Numbered from the stretch's first letter, positions 41,278 through 49,859 are shown. The stretch: 64,000 nucleotides of DNA from Pseudomonas sp. S30 (GCF_016518545.1 NZ_JACVTO010000014.1:1-64000); one strand, 5' to 3'. Translations and numbers: made by a program. The notes: a model not told the origin generated them from the letters alone.

Positions 41278-43260
41278 ATGGCCGGGCTGATTCCTCAAAG
41301 CTTCATCGATGACCTGCTCAACCGTACCGACATCGTCGATGTGGTGAGTTCGCGCATCCAGCTGAAAAAGACCGGCAAGAACCATTCGGCCTGTTGCCCG
41401 TTCCACAAGGAAAAAACCCCGTCCTTCACCGTCAGCCCTGACAAGCAGTTCTACTACTGCTTCGGTTGCGGCGCCGGGGGCAACGCCCTGGGCTTCATCA
41501 TGGACCACGACAACCTGGAGTTTCCCCAGGCGGTCGAGGAACTGGCCCGCGCCGCCGGCATGGAAGTGCCGCGCGAAGAAGGCCGGCGTGGCCAGAAACC
41601 CCGCCAGCCCACCGATTCCCCGCTGTACCCGCTGCTCGAAGCGGCGGCCGAGTTCTACCGCCAGGCGCTGCGCAATCATCCGACGCGCAAGGCCGCGGTC
41701 GACTATCTGAAGGGCCGCGGCCTGTCCGGCGAGATCGCCCGCGACTTCGGCCTGGGGTTCGCCCCACCGGGCTGGGACAACCTGTTCAAGCACCTGGGCG
41801 CCGATACCCTGCAACAGAAGGTGATGATCGACGCCGGCCTGCTGATCGAGAATGCCGACAGCGGCAAGCGTTACGACCGCTTCCGCGACCGGGTGATGTT
41901 CCCCATCCGCGACAGCCGCGGCCGGGTGATCGCCTTCGGCGGTCGGGTGCTGGGCGATGACAAGCCCAAGTACCTGAACTCGCCGGAGACCCCGGTGTTC
42001 CACAAGGGCCAGGAGCTGTACGGGCTGTTCGAAGCGCGCAAGCACAACCGCAACCTGGACGAGATCATCGTCGTCGAGGGCTACATGGACGTCATCGCCC
42101 TGGCCCAGCAAGGCCTGCGCAATGCCGTGGCCACCCTCGGCACGGCGACCAGCGAGGAGCACCTCAAGCGTCTGTTCCGGGTGGTGCCCAACGTACTGTT
42201 CTGCTTCGATGGCGACCAGGCCGGCCGCAAGGCCGCCTGGCGGGCATTGGAGGCCGCCCTGCCGACACTGCAGGATGGCCGTCGTGCGCGTTTCCTGTTC
42301 CTGCCCGAGGGCGAGGATCCGGACACCCTGGTGCGCGCCGAGGGCACCGATGCGTTCCAGGCCCGCATCCACCAGCACGCGCAACCGCTGGCGGACTACT
42401 TCTTCGAGCAGTTGAGCAACGAGGCCGATCCGCGCTCACTGGAAGGCAAGGCGCATATGGCGACCTTGGCCGCACCGTTGATCGAAAAAATTCCGGGCGT
42501 CAATCTGCGTCAGCTGATGCGTAACAGGCTGAAGGAAATTACCGGGCTCGACGTGCAGCAGATGGAACAGCTGGCGCAGCAGACACCGCCCCCCAGCGTG
42601 CCCGACTACGACCCAGGCTATGACTACGATGCCATGGCCAGCTACACCCCCGACTACAGCGAACAGCATCACGACTACGGCCAGACGCATCACGAACAGC
42701 GGCCCTGGACGCCCACCAAGGGCGGCACCAAGAAGCCCTGGGATGGCAAGGGCAAGCCGTGGGACAAGCAGCGCAAGGGCGGTCGCGGCTGGCAGCGCGA
42801 CGAGGCCCCGCCACGTACCCCGGCGCCCGTGGAGCCCCCGGCGCTCGCGGCGTTGCGCACCCTGCTGCACCATCCGCTGCTGGCCGGCAAGGTCGAGGAT
42901 GCCAGCCATTTCGCCGCCGAGGAACACCTCTACAGCCAGTTGCTGGTGGCCTTGATCGAAGCCGTACAGAAAAATCCTGGTCTAAGCTCCATGCAGCTGA
43001 TCGCGCGTTGGCACGGTACGGAACAGGGCCGGCTGCTGCGAGCCCTGGCGGAGAAGGAATGGCTCATCGATGCCGACAACCTTGAACAACAGTTTTTCGA
43101 CACCATTACTAGCTTGTCCGCTCGTCAGCGCGAGCGAAGCTTGGAACATCTGCTGCGAAAAGCCCGTCAAAGCGAGCTGAGCACCGAGGAAAAATCCCAG
43201 CTGCTCGTCTTGTTGAGCAGGAATGTTCCCGCACAAACCCCGACCTCATCTGGCGCGTGA
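41278..43260 (+). CDS. dnaG: DNA primase
   Basis: Makes RNA primers at the replication fork. 660 residues. Zinc-binding domain C40, H43, C61, C64; RNA polymerase core with the TOPRIM motif VEGYMDVI (about 265-272) and acidic DGDQAGRKA; C-terminal helicase-binding domain after an unusually long linker (about 430-515) rich in Tyr, Asp, His, then Lys, Gly, Trp, Pro. Longer than the 581-residue E. coli primase mainly because of this linker. Confidence 0.96.
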   Translation: MAGLIPQSFIDDLLNRTDIVDVVSSRIQLKKTGKNHSACCPFHKEKTPSFTVSPDKQFYYCFGCGAGGNALGFIMDHDNLEFPQAVEELARAAGMEVPREEGRRGQKPRQPTDSPLYPLLEAAAEFYRQALRNHPTRKAAVDYLKGRGLSGEIARDFGLGFAPPGWDNLFKHLGADTLQQKVMIDAGLLIENADSGKRYDRFRDRVMFPIRDSRGRVIAFGGRVLGDDKPKYLNSPETPVFHKGQELYGLFEARKHNRNLDEIIVVEGYMDVIALAQQGLRNAVATLGTATSEEHLKRLFRVVPNVLFCFDGDQAGRKAAWRALEAALPTLQDGRRARFLFLPEGEDPDTLVRAEGTDAFQARIHQHAQPLADYFFEQLSNEADPRSLEGKAHMATLAAPLIEKIPGVNLRQLMRNRLKEITGLDVQQMEQLAQQTPPPSVPDYDPGYDYDAMASYTPDYSEQHHDYGQTHHEQRPWTPTKGGTKKPWDGKGKPWDKQRKGGRGWQRDEAPPRTPAPVEPPALAALRTLLHHPLLAGKVEDASHFAAEEHLYSQLLVALIEAVQKNPGLSSMQLIARWHGTEQGRLLRALAEKEWLIDADNLEQQFFDTITSLSARQRERSLEHLLRKARQSELSTEEKSQLLVLLSRNVPAQTPTSSGA

Positions 43261-43274
43261 GGTCCATGCTTTGG

Positions 43275-43280
43275 TATAAT
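43275..43280 (+). promoter_or_regulatory. TATAAT box ahead of rpoD
   Basis: A perfect -10 hexamer lies in the 67-bp dnaG-rpoD gap, 48 bp before the rpoD start. No good -35 is visible 16-18 bp upstream, so an additional rpoD promoter is possible but unproven. Confidence 0.4.
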
Positions 43281-43327
43281 CCTCGGCTTGTTTTTTGCCC
43301 GCCAAGACCTTCAGTGGATAGGGTGTT

Positions 43328-45178
43328 ATGTCCGGAAAAGCGCAACAGCAATCTCGTATCAAAGAGTTGATCACCCGCGGTCGTGAGCAGGGCTACCTGA
43401 CTTACGCGGAGGTCAACGACCACCTGCCCGAGGATATTTCAGATCCGGAGCAGGTGGAAGACATCATCCGCATGATCAACGACATGGGGATCAACGTATT
43501 CGAGAGTGCTCCGGATGCGGATGCCCTGCTGTTGGCGGAAGCCGACACCGACGAAGCGGCGGCCGAAGAAGCCGCAGCCGCGTTGGCCGCAGTCGAGACC
43601 GATATCGGCCGCACGACCGACCCTGTGCGCATGTACATGCGTGAAATGGGTACGGTCGAGCTGCTGACCCGTGAAGGCGAGATCGAAATCGCCAAGCGTA
43701 TCGAGGAAGGCATCCGTGAAGTCATGGGCGCCATCGCCCACTTCCCGGGCACCGTCGATCACATCCTCGGCGAATACGACCGCGTGACCACCGAGGGTGG
43801 CCGTCTGTCGGACGTACTCAGCGGCTACATCGATCCTGACGACAATATCGCCGCACCGACCGAGGAAGTGCCAGTTCCTGGCGCCAAGGCCGCTGCCGCG
43901 AAGGAAGAGTCCGACGAAGAGGAAGAAGAAAACGCCGAGGGCGACGAAGAGGAAGAGACCGAGAGCGGTCCGGACCCCGTCGTCGCCGCCCAGCGTTTCG
44001 GTGCGGTCTCCGACCAGTTGCAGGCCACCAACAAGGTCGTGAAGAAGCATGGTCGTGGCGGCAAGGAGAGCGTTCAGGCACTGCAAGCCCTGGCTGATCT
44101 GTTCATGCCGATCAAGCTGGTGCCCAAGCAGTTCGACGGGCTCGTCGAGCGTGTGCGCGGTGCCCTGGATCGTCTGCGCCAGCAGGAACGCGCCATCATG
44201 CAACTGTGCGTGCGTGACGCACGCATGCCGCGTGCCGACTTCCTTCGTCTGTTCCCGAGCAACGAGACCGACCAGACCTGGAGCGGTGACCTCGCCAAGC
44301 GCAGCACCAAGTGGGCTGCTGCCCTGGGTGAGAAGGACGCCGCGATCGTCGCTTGCCAGCAGAAGCTGATCGACCTCGAGACCGAGACGGGCCTGACCGT
44401 CGCCGAGATCAAGGAAATCAACCGCCGCATGTCCATTGGCGAGGCGAAAGCCCGTCGCGCCAAGAAGGAAATGGTCGAGGCGAACCTGCGCCTGGTGATC
44501 TCCATCGCCAAGAAGTACACCAACCGGGGCCTGCAATTCCTCGACCTGATCCAGGAAGGCAACATTGGCCTGATGAAGGCGGTGGACAAGTTCGAATACC
44601 GTCGTGGCTACAAGTTCTCGACCTACGCCACCTGGTGGATTCGCCAGGCGATCACCCGCTCGATCGCCGACCAGGCGCGCACCATCCGTATTCCGGTGCA
44701 CATGATCGAGACGATTAACAAGCTCAACCGTATCTCCCGCCAGATGTTGCAGGAAATGGGTCGCGAACCTACTCCGGAAGAGCTGGGTGAGCGCATGGAA
44801 ATGCCTGAGGACAAGATCCGCAAGGTGCTGAAGATCGCCAAAGAGCCGATCTCCATGGAGACGCCGATCGGCGACGACGAAGATTCGCACCTGGGCGACT
44901 TCATCGAGGACTCGACCATGCAGTCCCCGATCGACGTGGCCACGGTCGAAAGCCTCAAGGAAGCCACGCGTGACGTGCTGTCGGGTCTTACCGCCCGCGA
45001 AGCGAAAGTGTTGCGCATGCGTTTCGGCATCGACATGAACACCGACCACACCCTCGAGGAGGTCGGTAAGCAGTTCGACGTGACCCGCGAGCGGATTCGT
45101 CAGATTGAAGCCAAGGCCCTGCGCAAATTGCGTCACCCGACGCGCAGCGAGCATCTGCGCTCCTTCCTCGACGAGTGA
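43328..45178 (+). CDS. rpoD: RNA polymerase primary sigma factor (sigma-70)
   Basis: Housekeeping sigma factor. 616 residues: region 1.1 (SRIKELITRGREQGYLTYAEVNDHLPED), 1.2 (DPVRMYMREMGTVELL), a non-conserved region with a strongly acidic stretch (about 195-218, runs of Glu/Asp), then regions 2.1-2.4 (EANLRLVISIAKKY, GLQFLDLIQEGNIGLMKAVDKFEYRRGYKFSTYATWWIRQAI), 3 and 4.2 (TLEEVGKQFDVTRERIRQIEAKALRKLRHP). Terminates at the hairpin at 45187. Confidence 0.98.
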   Translation: MSGKAQQQSRIKELITRGREQGYLTYAEVNDHLPEDISDPEQVEDIIRMINDMGINVFESAPDADALLLAEADTDEAAAEEAAAALAAVETDIGRTTDPVRMYMREMGTVELLTREGEIEIAKRIEEGIREVMGAIAHFPGTVDHILGEYDRVTTEGGRLSDVLSGYIDPDDNIAAPTEEVPVPGAKAAAAKEESDEEEEENAEGDEEEETESGPDPVVAAQRFGAVSDQLQATNKVVKKHGRGGKESVQALQALADLFMPIKLVPKQFDGLVERVRGALDRLRQQERAIMQLCVRDARMPRADFLRLFPSNETDQTWSGDLAKRSTKWAAALGEKDAAIVACQQKLIDLETETGLTVAEIKEINRRMSIGEAKARRAKKEMVEANLRLVISIAKKYTNRGLQFLDLIQEGNIGLMKAVDKFEYRRGYKFSTYATWWIRQAITRSIADQARTIRIPVHMIETINKLNRISRQMLQEMGREPTPEELGERMEMPEDKIRKVLKIAKEPISMETPIGDDEDSHLGDFIEDSTMQSPIDVATVESLKEATRDVLSGLTAREAKVLRMRFGIDMNTDHTLEEVGKQFDVTRERIRQIEAKALRKLRHPTRSEHLRSFLDE

Positions 45179-45186
45179 TGACCAAC

Positions 45187-45209
45187 CCCCGGCCCAGGCC
45201 GGGGTTTTT
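45187..45209 (+). terminator. Rho-independent terminator of the rpsU-dnaG-rpoD cluster
   Basis: A 7-bp GC stem (45187-45193 with 45198-45204) is followed by five Ts, 8 bp after the rpoD stop. Confidence 0.9.
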
Positions 45210-45310
45210 CTTGGCGCAGAAGAAAGCGACAGGCGAACTGTCACATTCGTCGGCGCCCTCTAGCCCGGCAGGTCTACACTCGAATCAGTCCCCTGGATCG
45301 AGAGTTCGCC

Positions 45311-48106
45311 ATGCCCTTGCTGCCGGCACTTGTGCTGCCGCTTCTGCTGATCTGCAATACGTCTGCCAGCGCCCTACCCGCCCCCGAGACCGCCGCCGCT
45401 CCCGACCCCACTACCGTCAATGGCGCGCAAGCGCCCACTGCGGATGCAGGCCAGGGCCAATCCGCACTGCTAGTCGAGCCTTCATCGAGGGAGGGAGATG
45501 CGGGCCATGGGGACCCGCCCGCCTGGCGTAGTTCGTTGACGTATGGTTTGCCAGCGCTGACCATCGTCCTGGCCATTCTCTTCGCCATGCTGCGAATCAA
45601 CCGCCGGCTCAGCTCGGAAATTTCCCGACGTATCGGCCTCGAGCAGGAACTGCGCAGCAGCGAGTACCATTACCGCGGCCTGATCGAAAGCCTGTCGGCG
45701 GTGGCCTGGGAGGCTGACGCCAGCGATTTCACCTACAGCTATGTCTCGCCCCACGCCGAAGACCTGCTGGGCTATGCGCAGCGTGATTGGTTGAGGCCGG
45801 GCTTCTGGCGCAGCATTCTGCACCCTGACGATGCGCCCTGGGTGCAGCGCCACTGTGACGAAGAAACAGCGGCCGGGCGCGACCACAGCCTGGATTATCG
45901 GGTGATACGAGCCGACGGACAGCCGTTGTGGGTACGCAACATCGTCAGCATCATCGGCCACGGCCCCAGGCCCCTGGTGCGCGGCCTGATGATCGACATC
46001 AGCGAAACCAAGCGCACCGAGGAAGCGTTGCGCCTGTCCGAGCAGAAGTTCGCCAAGGCCTTCCATGCCTCGCCCGATGGCTTGCTGCTTTCGCGTCAGC
46101 GCGACGGCCTGTTGCTGGAGGTGAACGAGGGCTTCCGGCGCCTCACCGGCTACGACATCGATCCCAGCCTCGATCAGACCAGCCTGGACCTGGGCATCTG
46201 GGCCGACCTGGACGAACGTGCGCGGCTGGTCGAGCGGCTCGGCCGCGACGGCTTCGTGCGCGACTTCAGCTGCCACATACGCCGCCAGGATGGTCAGATC
46301 CGTCTGTGCGAGGTGTCCGCCCGTCCGCTGCCCATCGGCGATACCGACTGCATGCTGACGATCACCCGGGACATCACCGAGCGCCACCTGATGCAGGAGA
46401 AACTGCAACTGGCGGCCACGGTGTTCGAAAACACCGCCGAGGGCGTGCTGATCACCGACCCCGAGCAGCGTATCAGCGCGGTCAACCGGGCCTTCAGTGA
46501 AATTACCGGCTACAGCGAACTGGAGGCCCTGGGCCAGACGCCCCGGCTGCTCGCGTCCGGCCAGCACGACAGCGCGTTCTACGCCGCGCTGTGGCATCAG
46601 CTCACCGCCGAGGGCCACTGGCAGGGAGAGATCTGCAATCGACGCAAGAATGGCGAGCTGTATCCCAGCTGGCTCACCATCAGTGCGGTACGCAATCGCG
46701 ACCGGGCGATCAGCCACTTCGTCGCGGTGTTCGCCGACATCTCCAGCCTCAAGCATGCCCAGGCCGAGCTCGACTACCAGGCCCATCATGACCCGCTGAC
46801 AGGCCTGCCCAACCGGTCGCTGTTCGAAAGTCGTCTACAGGCGGCGCTGACCAGTGGTCAGTCGCCCAATCGGCAGGGCGCCGTGCTGTTTCTCGACCTC
46901 GACCGTTTCAAGCACATCAACGACAGCCTGGGCCATCCAGTGGGCGACCTGCTGCTCAAGGGCATCGCCCAGCGGCTCAAGGAGCAGGTACGCGACGTCG
47001 ACACCGTGGCGCGCCTGGGCGGCGATGAGTTCATCATCCTGCTGCCCGGCCTGCATCGGCCGTGCGATGCCAGTGCGATCGCCTGCAAGCTGCTGGCCTG
47101 TTTCCACGCGCCGGTGCAGGCCGGCGAACACGAATTCTTCACCAGCGCCAGCATCGGCATCAGTCTTTACCCGCAGGATGGCAGCGACGTCGCCACCTTG
47201 ATCCGTAACGCCGATGCGGCCATGTACCGCTCCAAGGCCAAGGGTCGCAACCGGGTCGAGAGCTACACCCTGGACCTGACCGCCCAGGCCAGCGAACGGA
47301 TCCTGCTGGAACACGAACTGCGCCGTGCGCTGGAGCGTGACGAGCTGTCGCTGTATTACCAGCCCAAGTTCAGCCTCAGGACCCAGGCACTGGTGGGCGC
47401 CGAAGCGCTGGTGCGCTGGAATCACCCGACCTTTGGCGAAGTGCCGCCGGAGCAGTTCATCCAGCTGGCGGAGGAAAACGGCAGCATTCTGCAACTGGGC
47501 GACTGGGTGCTGGAGCAAGCCTGCCGGCAAATGCATCACTGGAAACAGGCCTATGCTCCCTTCGGGCCCCTGTCGATCAATCTGGCCGGTGCTCAGTTGC
47601 GCCAACCGAACCTGGCGCAGCGCATCCGGCAGTTGCTGCAGACCTATCGACTTCACGCAGGCGACCTGCAACTGGAGATCACCGAGAACTTCATCATGAG
47701 CCAGGCCGAGGAAGCGCTGACCGTCCTGCATCAGCTCAAGGCGCTGGGCGTGCAGCTGGCGATCGACGACTTCGGCACCGGCTATTCGTCGCTGAGCTAC
47801 CTCAAGCGGCTGCCGCTGGACATCCTCAAGATCGATCAGTCCTTCATCCGCGGCCTGCCCGACGACCCGCACGACGCCGCCATCGCCCGGGCCATCATCG
47901 CGCTGGGACGCAGCATGCAGCTGACGGTGATCGCCGAAGGGGTGGAGACAGAGGCTCAGGAGCGATTCCTGGCGGGGGAAGGCTGCGAACAGATCCAAGG
48001 CTACATCGTCAGCTTGCCGTTGCCGCCAGACCGGTTCGCCGAGCGCTTCCTGTGTATAGCACCAACGGATCTTTCGGATGGCACCGATGGCCAACCCTCG
48101 TTATAA
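45311..48106 (+). CDS. Membrane PAS-GGDEF-EAL cyclic-di-GMP regulator
   Basis: 931 residues. A cleavable-type hydrophobic N-terminus (1-21), a Pro/Ala-rich stretch, one membrane helix (about 75-93), then about three PAS domains (near 110-235, 240-360 and 365-485), a GGDEF domain with intact GGDEF at 570-574 and an I-site RDVD at 561-564 exactly five residues before it, and an EAL domain with EAL at 698-700, EITEN and DDFGTGYSS. Both catalytic sites look functional. It sits where P. aeruginosa has RmcA (PA0575) beside rpoD, but lacks a periplasmic ligand-binding domain. Confidence 0.92.
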   Translation: MPLLPALVLPLLLICNTSASALPAPETAAAPDPTTVNGAQAPTADAGQGQSALLVEPSSREGDAGHGDPPAWRSSLTYGLPALTIVLAILFAMLRINRRLSSEISRRIGLEQELRSSEYHYRGLIESLSAVAWEADASDFTYSYVSPHAEDLLGYAQRDWLRPGFWRSILHPDDAPWVQRHCDEETAAGRDHSLDYRVIRADGQPLWVRNIVSIIGHGPRPLVRGLMIDISETKRTEEALRLSEQKFAKAFHASPDGLLLSRQRDGLLLEVNEGFRRLTGYDIDPSLDQTSLDLGIWADLDERARLVERLGRDGFVRDFSCHIRRQDGQIRLCEVSARPLPIGDTDCMLTITRDITERHLMQEKLQLAATVFENTAEGVLITDPEQRISAVNRAFSEITGYSELEALGQTPRLLASGQHDSAFYAALWHQLTAEGHWQGEICNRRKNGELYPSWLTISAVRNRDRAISHFVAVFADISSLKHAQAELDYQAHHDPLTGLPNRSLFESRLQAALTSGQSPNRQGAVLFLDLDRFKHINDSLGHPVGDLLLKGIAQRLKEQVRDVDTVARLGGDEFIILLPGLHRPCDASAIACKLLACFHAPVQAGEHEFFTSASIGISLYPQDGSDVATLIRNADAAMYRSKAKGRNRVESYTLDLTAQASERILLEHELRRALERDELSLYYQPKFSLRTQALVGAEALVRWNHPTFGEVPPEQFIQLAEENGSILQLGDWVLEQACRQMHHWKQAYAPFGPLSINLAGAQLRQPNLAQRIRQLLQTYRLHAGDLQLEITENFIMSQAEEALTVLHQLKALGVQLAIDDFGTGYSSLSYLKRLPLDILKIDQSFIRGLPDDPHDAAIARAIIALGRSMQLTVIAEGVETEAQERFLAGEGCEQIQGYIVSLPLPPDRFAERFLCIAPTDLSDGTDGQPSL

Positions 48107-48107
48107 T
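48102..48107 (+). promoter_or_regulatory. -10 element of the tRNA gene
   Basis: A perfect TATAAT overlaps the stop codon of the GGDEF-EAL gene, followed by a GC-rich discriminator and the tRNA 5' end 16 bp later. The -35 is poor. Confidence 0.5.
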
Positions 48108-48122
48108 CCTGGCCGACCTCTG

Positions 48123-48199
48123 GGGCCTATAGCTCAGTTGGTTAGAGCAGAGGACTCATAATCCTTTGGTCCACGGTTCGAGTCCGTGTGGGCCCACCA
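48123..48199 (+). tRNA. tRNA-Ile2 (anticodon CAU, lysidine-modified)
   Basis: A 77-nt cloverleaf with encoded CCA. Acceptor stem GGGCCTA/TGGGCCC (with a T-G pair), D-arm GCTC/GAGC, anticodon loop CTCATAA, T-arm CACGG-TTCGAGT-CCGTG. The CAU anticodon could mean Met or Ile2. The C4-G69 and C5-G68 pairs and the GGA/TCC anticodon stem match E. coli tRNA-Ile2 determinants for TilS rather than elongator tRNA-Met. Automatic annotation may call it tRNA-Met. Confidence 0.85.
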
Positions 48200-48204
48200 A
48201 TTCG

Positions 48205-48228
48205 AAAGCCGCGCATTGCGCGGCTTTT
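48205..48228 (+). terminator. Rho-independent terminator of the tRNA
   Basis: A 10-bp stem (48205-48214 with 48218-48227) with an ATT loop, ending in four Ts, directly after the tRNA. Confidence 0.85.
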
Positions 48229-48302
48229 GCGTTTTGGAGATGCACGTCCGAGTCCACCGTCAAAGTCGCTCGTTTCCCGGAAGCTCGCGCCGTCACGGGT
48301 CG

Positions 48303-48367
48303 TGAGCCGAATAGCACCCATTATTCGGCTCACCAAATGAGCCGAATAATGGGTGCTATTCGGCTCA
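48303..48367. repeat. Perfect 30-bp inverted repeat with nested palindromes
   Basis: Arms 48303-48332 and 48338-48367 are exact reverse complements separated by CCAAA. Each arm is itself an interrupted palindrome: TGAGCCGAAT, a 10-nt spacer, then ATTCGGCTCA. The motif TGAGCCGAAT thus occurs four times in 65 bp. The surrounding 48200-48454 has no gene I can support. It could be an operator, a cruciform-forming site or a relic of a mobile element; I do not recognise it. Confidence 0.9.
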
Positions 48368-48454
48368 ATGGCTCTCCTCGCCTAGCGAAAAGCGTAGTCT
48401 GCTTCCTACCTTCTCATGTCCGGCGCGCCGTCAGATCCCTCAATCGCCTGCATT

Positions 48455-48855
48455 TCACTCACCTACCCAATCCACGACCCTCAAGCCGGTTACGCGTTCG
48501 AACTCCCGGCGGTTGTTGGTAACGATGATCAGACCTCTGGACCGAGCGTGCCCTGCGATCATCTGATCGTATGGGCCAATTTGCCTGCCCGCTTTGGCAA
48601 GCTCGGCGCGAAGCTGGCCGGTGTGCGCGGCGGCAGCGGAGTCATAATCGAGTACGTCCAGGCGCGCGGCGAACGCCTCGACATTGGTCAGGTTGCGCTC
48701 CGGGTTGGATGACTTTTCCGCCTGGGAAATAAGCCCCATCAAAGCCAGCAGGCTGATGCACATCAGCACCGTGATCTCGAATGAAGCCCTCCCAGCATGT
48801 CGAAGGCAGTTCCTGATCGTGAAGGTGCATGGGTAGCAGACATGAACCTGAGCCT
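48455..48855 (-). pseudogene. vapC: Decayed VapC toxin (PIN domain) gene
   Basis: The C-terminal two thirds reads as VapC: AEKSSNPERNLTNVEAFAAR, LDVLDYDSAAAAHTGQLRAE and IGPYDQMIAGHARSRGLIIV, ending RVVDWVGE. The beginning is broken. The position of the start codon just after vapB reads AGG instead of ATG, and the first PIN aspartate (LDTN) region is scrambled by small indels and frame changes up to about 48690. Only part of the acidic PIN site (D/E in the later motifs) remains. Family: tRNA(fMet)-type VapC endonucleases. Toxin activity is very unlikely. Confidence 0.8.
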
Positions 48856-49085
48856 CAGAAAGACTCACGCTCCTGCTTCGAAGGCTGACCTCGCTTGGTC
48901 ATGAAATCTTCGGTCACACCTTCGCTATCGAAACCGCTATCCCACGATTCACCAGCAGGCGTGATGATTCTGGCCTGCCCCAATACGAAGGTGTCTACTC
49001 GTTTGACGTCGTTACGTAGCGCGACGGCCTTGGGAAGTCTGGCGGCGTTACTACGCTTACTCTGAAAAATCGAACCTTGGTCCAT
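48855..49085 (-). CDS. vapB: VapB family antitoxin
   Basis: 76 residues, AbrB-type swapped-hairpin N-terminus (MDQGSIFQSKRSNAARLPKAV) and an acidic C-terminal tail that would bind VapC (GESWDSGFDSEGVTEDFMTK). The reading frame is intact with GGGGAG upstream of the ATG. It normally represses its own operon and neutralises VapC. Here its toxin partner is a pseudogene, so this is probably an orphan antitoxin or a gene on its way out. Confidence 0.8.
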   Translation of the reverse strand: MDQGSIFQSKRSNAARLPKAVALRNDVKRVDTFVLGQARIITPAGESWDSGFDSEGVTEDFMTKRGQPSKQERESF

Positions 49086-49212
49086 GACTTTCTCCCCAGA
49101 TTATGGAGCACGGTGATACCCGCCAAAGGATAGGCTAAGGGGTTACAGCGGAGAAGTCGCTGCCAAGCCGCTCCACAGCGATTGATCACCCCAGAAACCC
49201 TCGGGATAATCA

Positions 49213-49695
49213 ATGCCATCCATCTCCGACGCCTACCCCATGCCCAACAGCCTCCCCCTGGACAACATCGACCGTCAGCTCATCGCGCTCCTGCAAATCA
49301 ACGCCCGCGAGAGCGTGGCGACGCTCGCTCGTCAGTTGGGCATCGCGCGGACCACGGTCACCTCCCGCCTGGCGCGGCTGGAGAAGCACAAGGTGATCAC
49401 CGGCTACGGGGTGCGTCTGGGCCAGCGCCTGACCGGCGGAGGGTTGCAGGCCTATGTGGGGATCAAGGTGCAGCCGCGCGCCGGGCGCGAGGTGGTACGG
49501 CGGCTGTCGGGCATGGGGCAGGTACAGCAGTTGTGTGCGGTGAGCGGGGAATTCGATTACGTCGCCTGGCTGCTCAGCGACTCGTCGGAGCAGCTCGACC
49601 AGTTGCTGGACCAGATCGGCAGCCTGGAAGGCGTCGAGAAGACCACAACCTCGATCATTCTCAGCAGCAAGGTCGATCGCCGCGGCGCGGTGTGA
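49213..49695 (+). CDS. Lrp/AsnC family transcriptional regulator
   Basis: 160 residues: N-terminal winged helix (LDNIDRQLIALLQINARESVATLARQLGIARTTVTSRL, about 16-53) and a C-terminal RAM effector domain (AYVGIKVQPRAGREVVRRL). GGGA lies 6 bases before the ATG at 49213; a second Met nine codons later is possible. It is immediately upstream of davBA in the same direction, so an amino-acid-responsive regulator of lysine catabolism is the likely role (inference). Confidence 0.88.
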   Translation: MPSISDAYPMPNSLPLDNIDRQLIALLQINARESVATLARQLGIARTTVTSRLARLEKHKVITGYGVRLGQRLTGGGLQAYVGIKVQPRAGREVVRRLSGMGQVQQLCAVSGEFDYVAWLLSDSSEQLDQLLDQIGSLEGVEKTTTSIILSSKVDRRGAV

Positions 49696-49697
49696 AT

Positions 49698-49799
49698 CGG
49701 TCATTTTGCGCAGGGAACCCGTCATTAAGACGAGAATCAAGCTATTACGACGACGGTATTGATCTTAATAGCGAGCGTCGCTTGCGTTTAAAATGACCG
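49698..49799 (+). promoter_or_regulatory. Paired inverted-repeat half-sites between lrp-type gene and davB
   Basis: CGGTCATTTT (49698-49707) recurs as its exact reverse complement AAAATGACCG (49790-49799), 82 bp apart, within the 164-bp gap in front of davB. The segment between is AT-rich. This suits a regulator that wraps DNA, such as an Lrp octamer, but is only inferred. Confidence 0.45.
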
Positions 49800-49859
49800 C
49801 CAGTCACTTCCTAACTCAGGCTCCGCATCTCTGCGCAGCCGCTCTGGCAAGGTCATCCG

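Noticed and set aside
48190..48455. A tRNA-flanking integration site (att) with a repeat of the tRNA 3' end marking an island.
   Set aside because: I found no convincing second copy of the tRNA 3' end downstream, and no integrase gene is present.
48166..48522. Short open frames through the inverted repeat after the tRNA.
   Set aside because: They run through the tRNA, its terminator and the palindrome, with no ribosome site and no recognisable product.
48455..48868. A functional 137-residue membrane-like protein.
   Set aside because: Its C-terminal part is clearly VapC, and the N-terminal part comes from shifted frames of the same gene.
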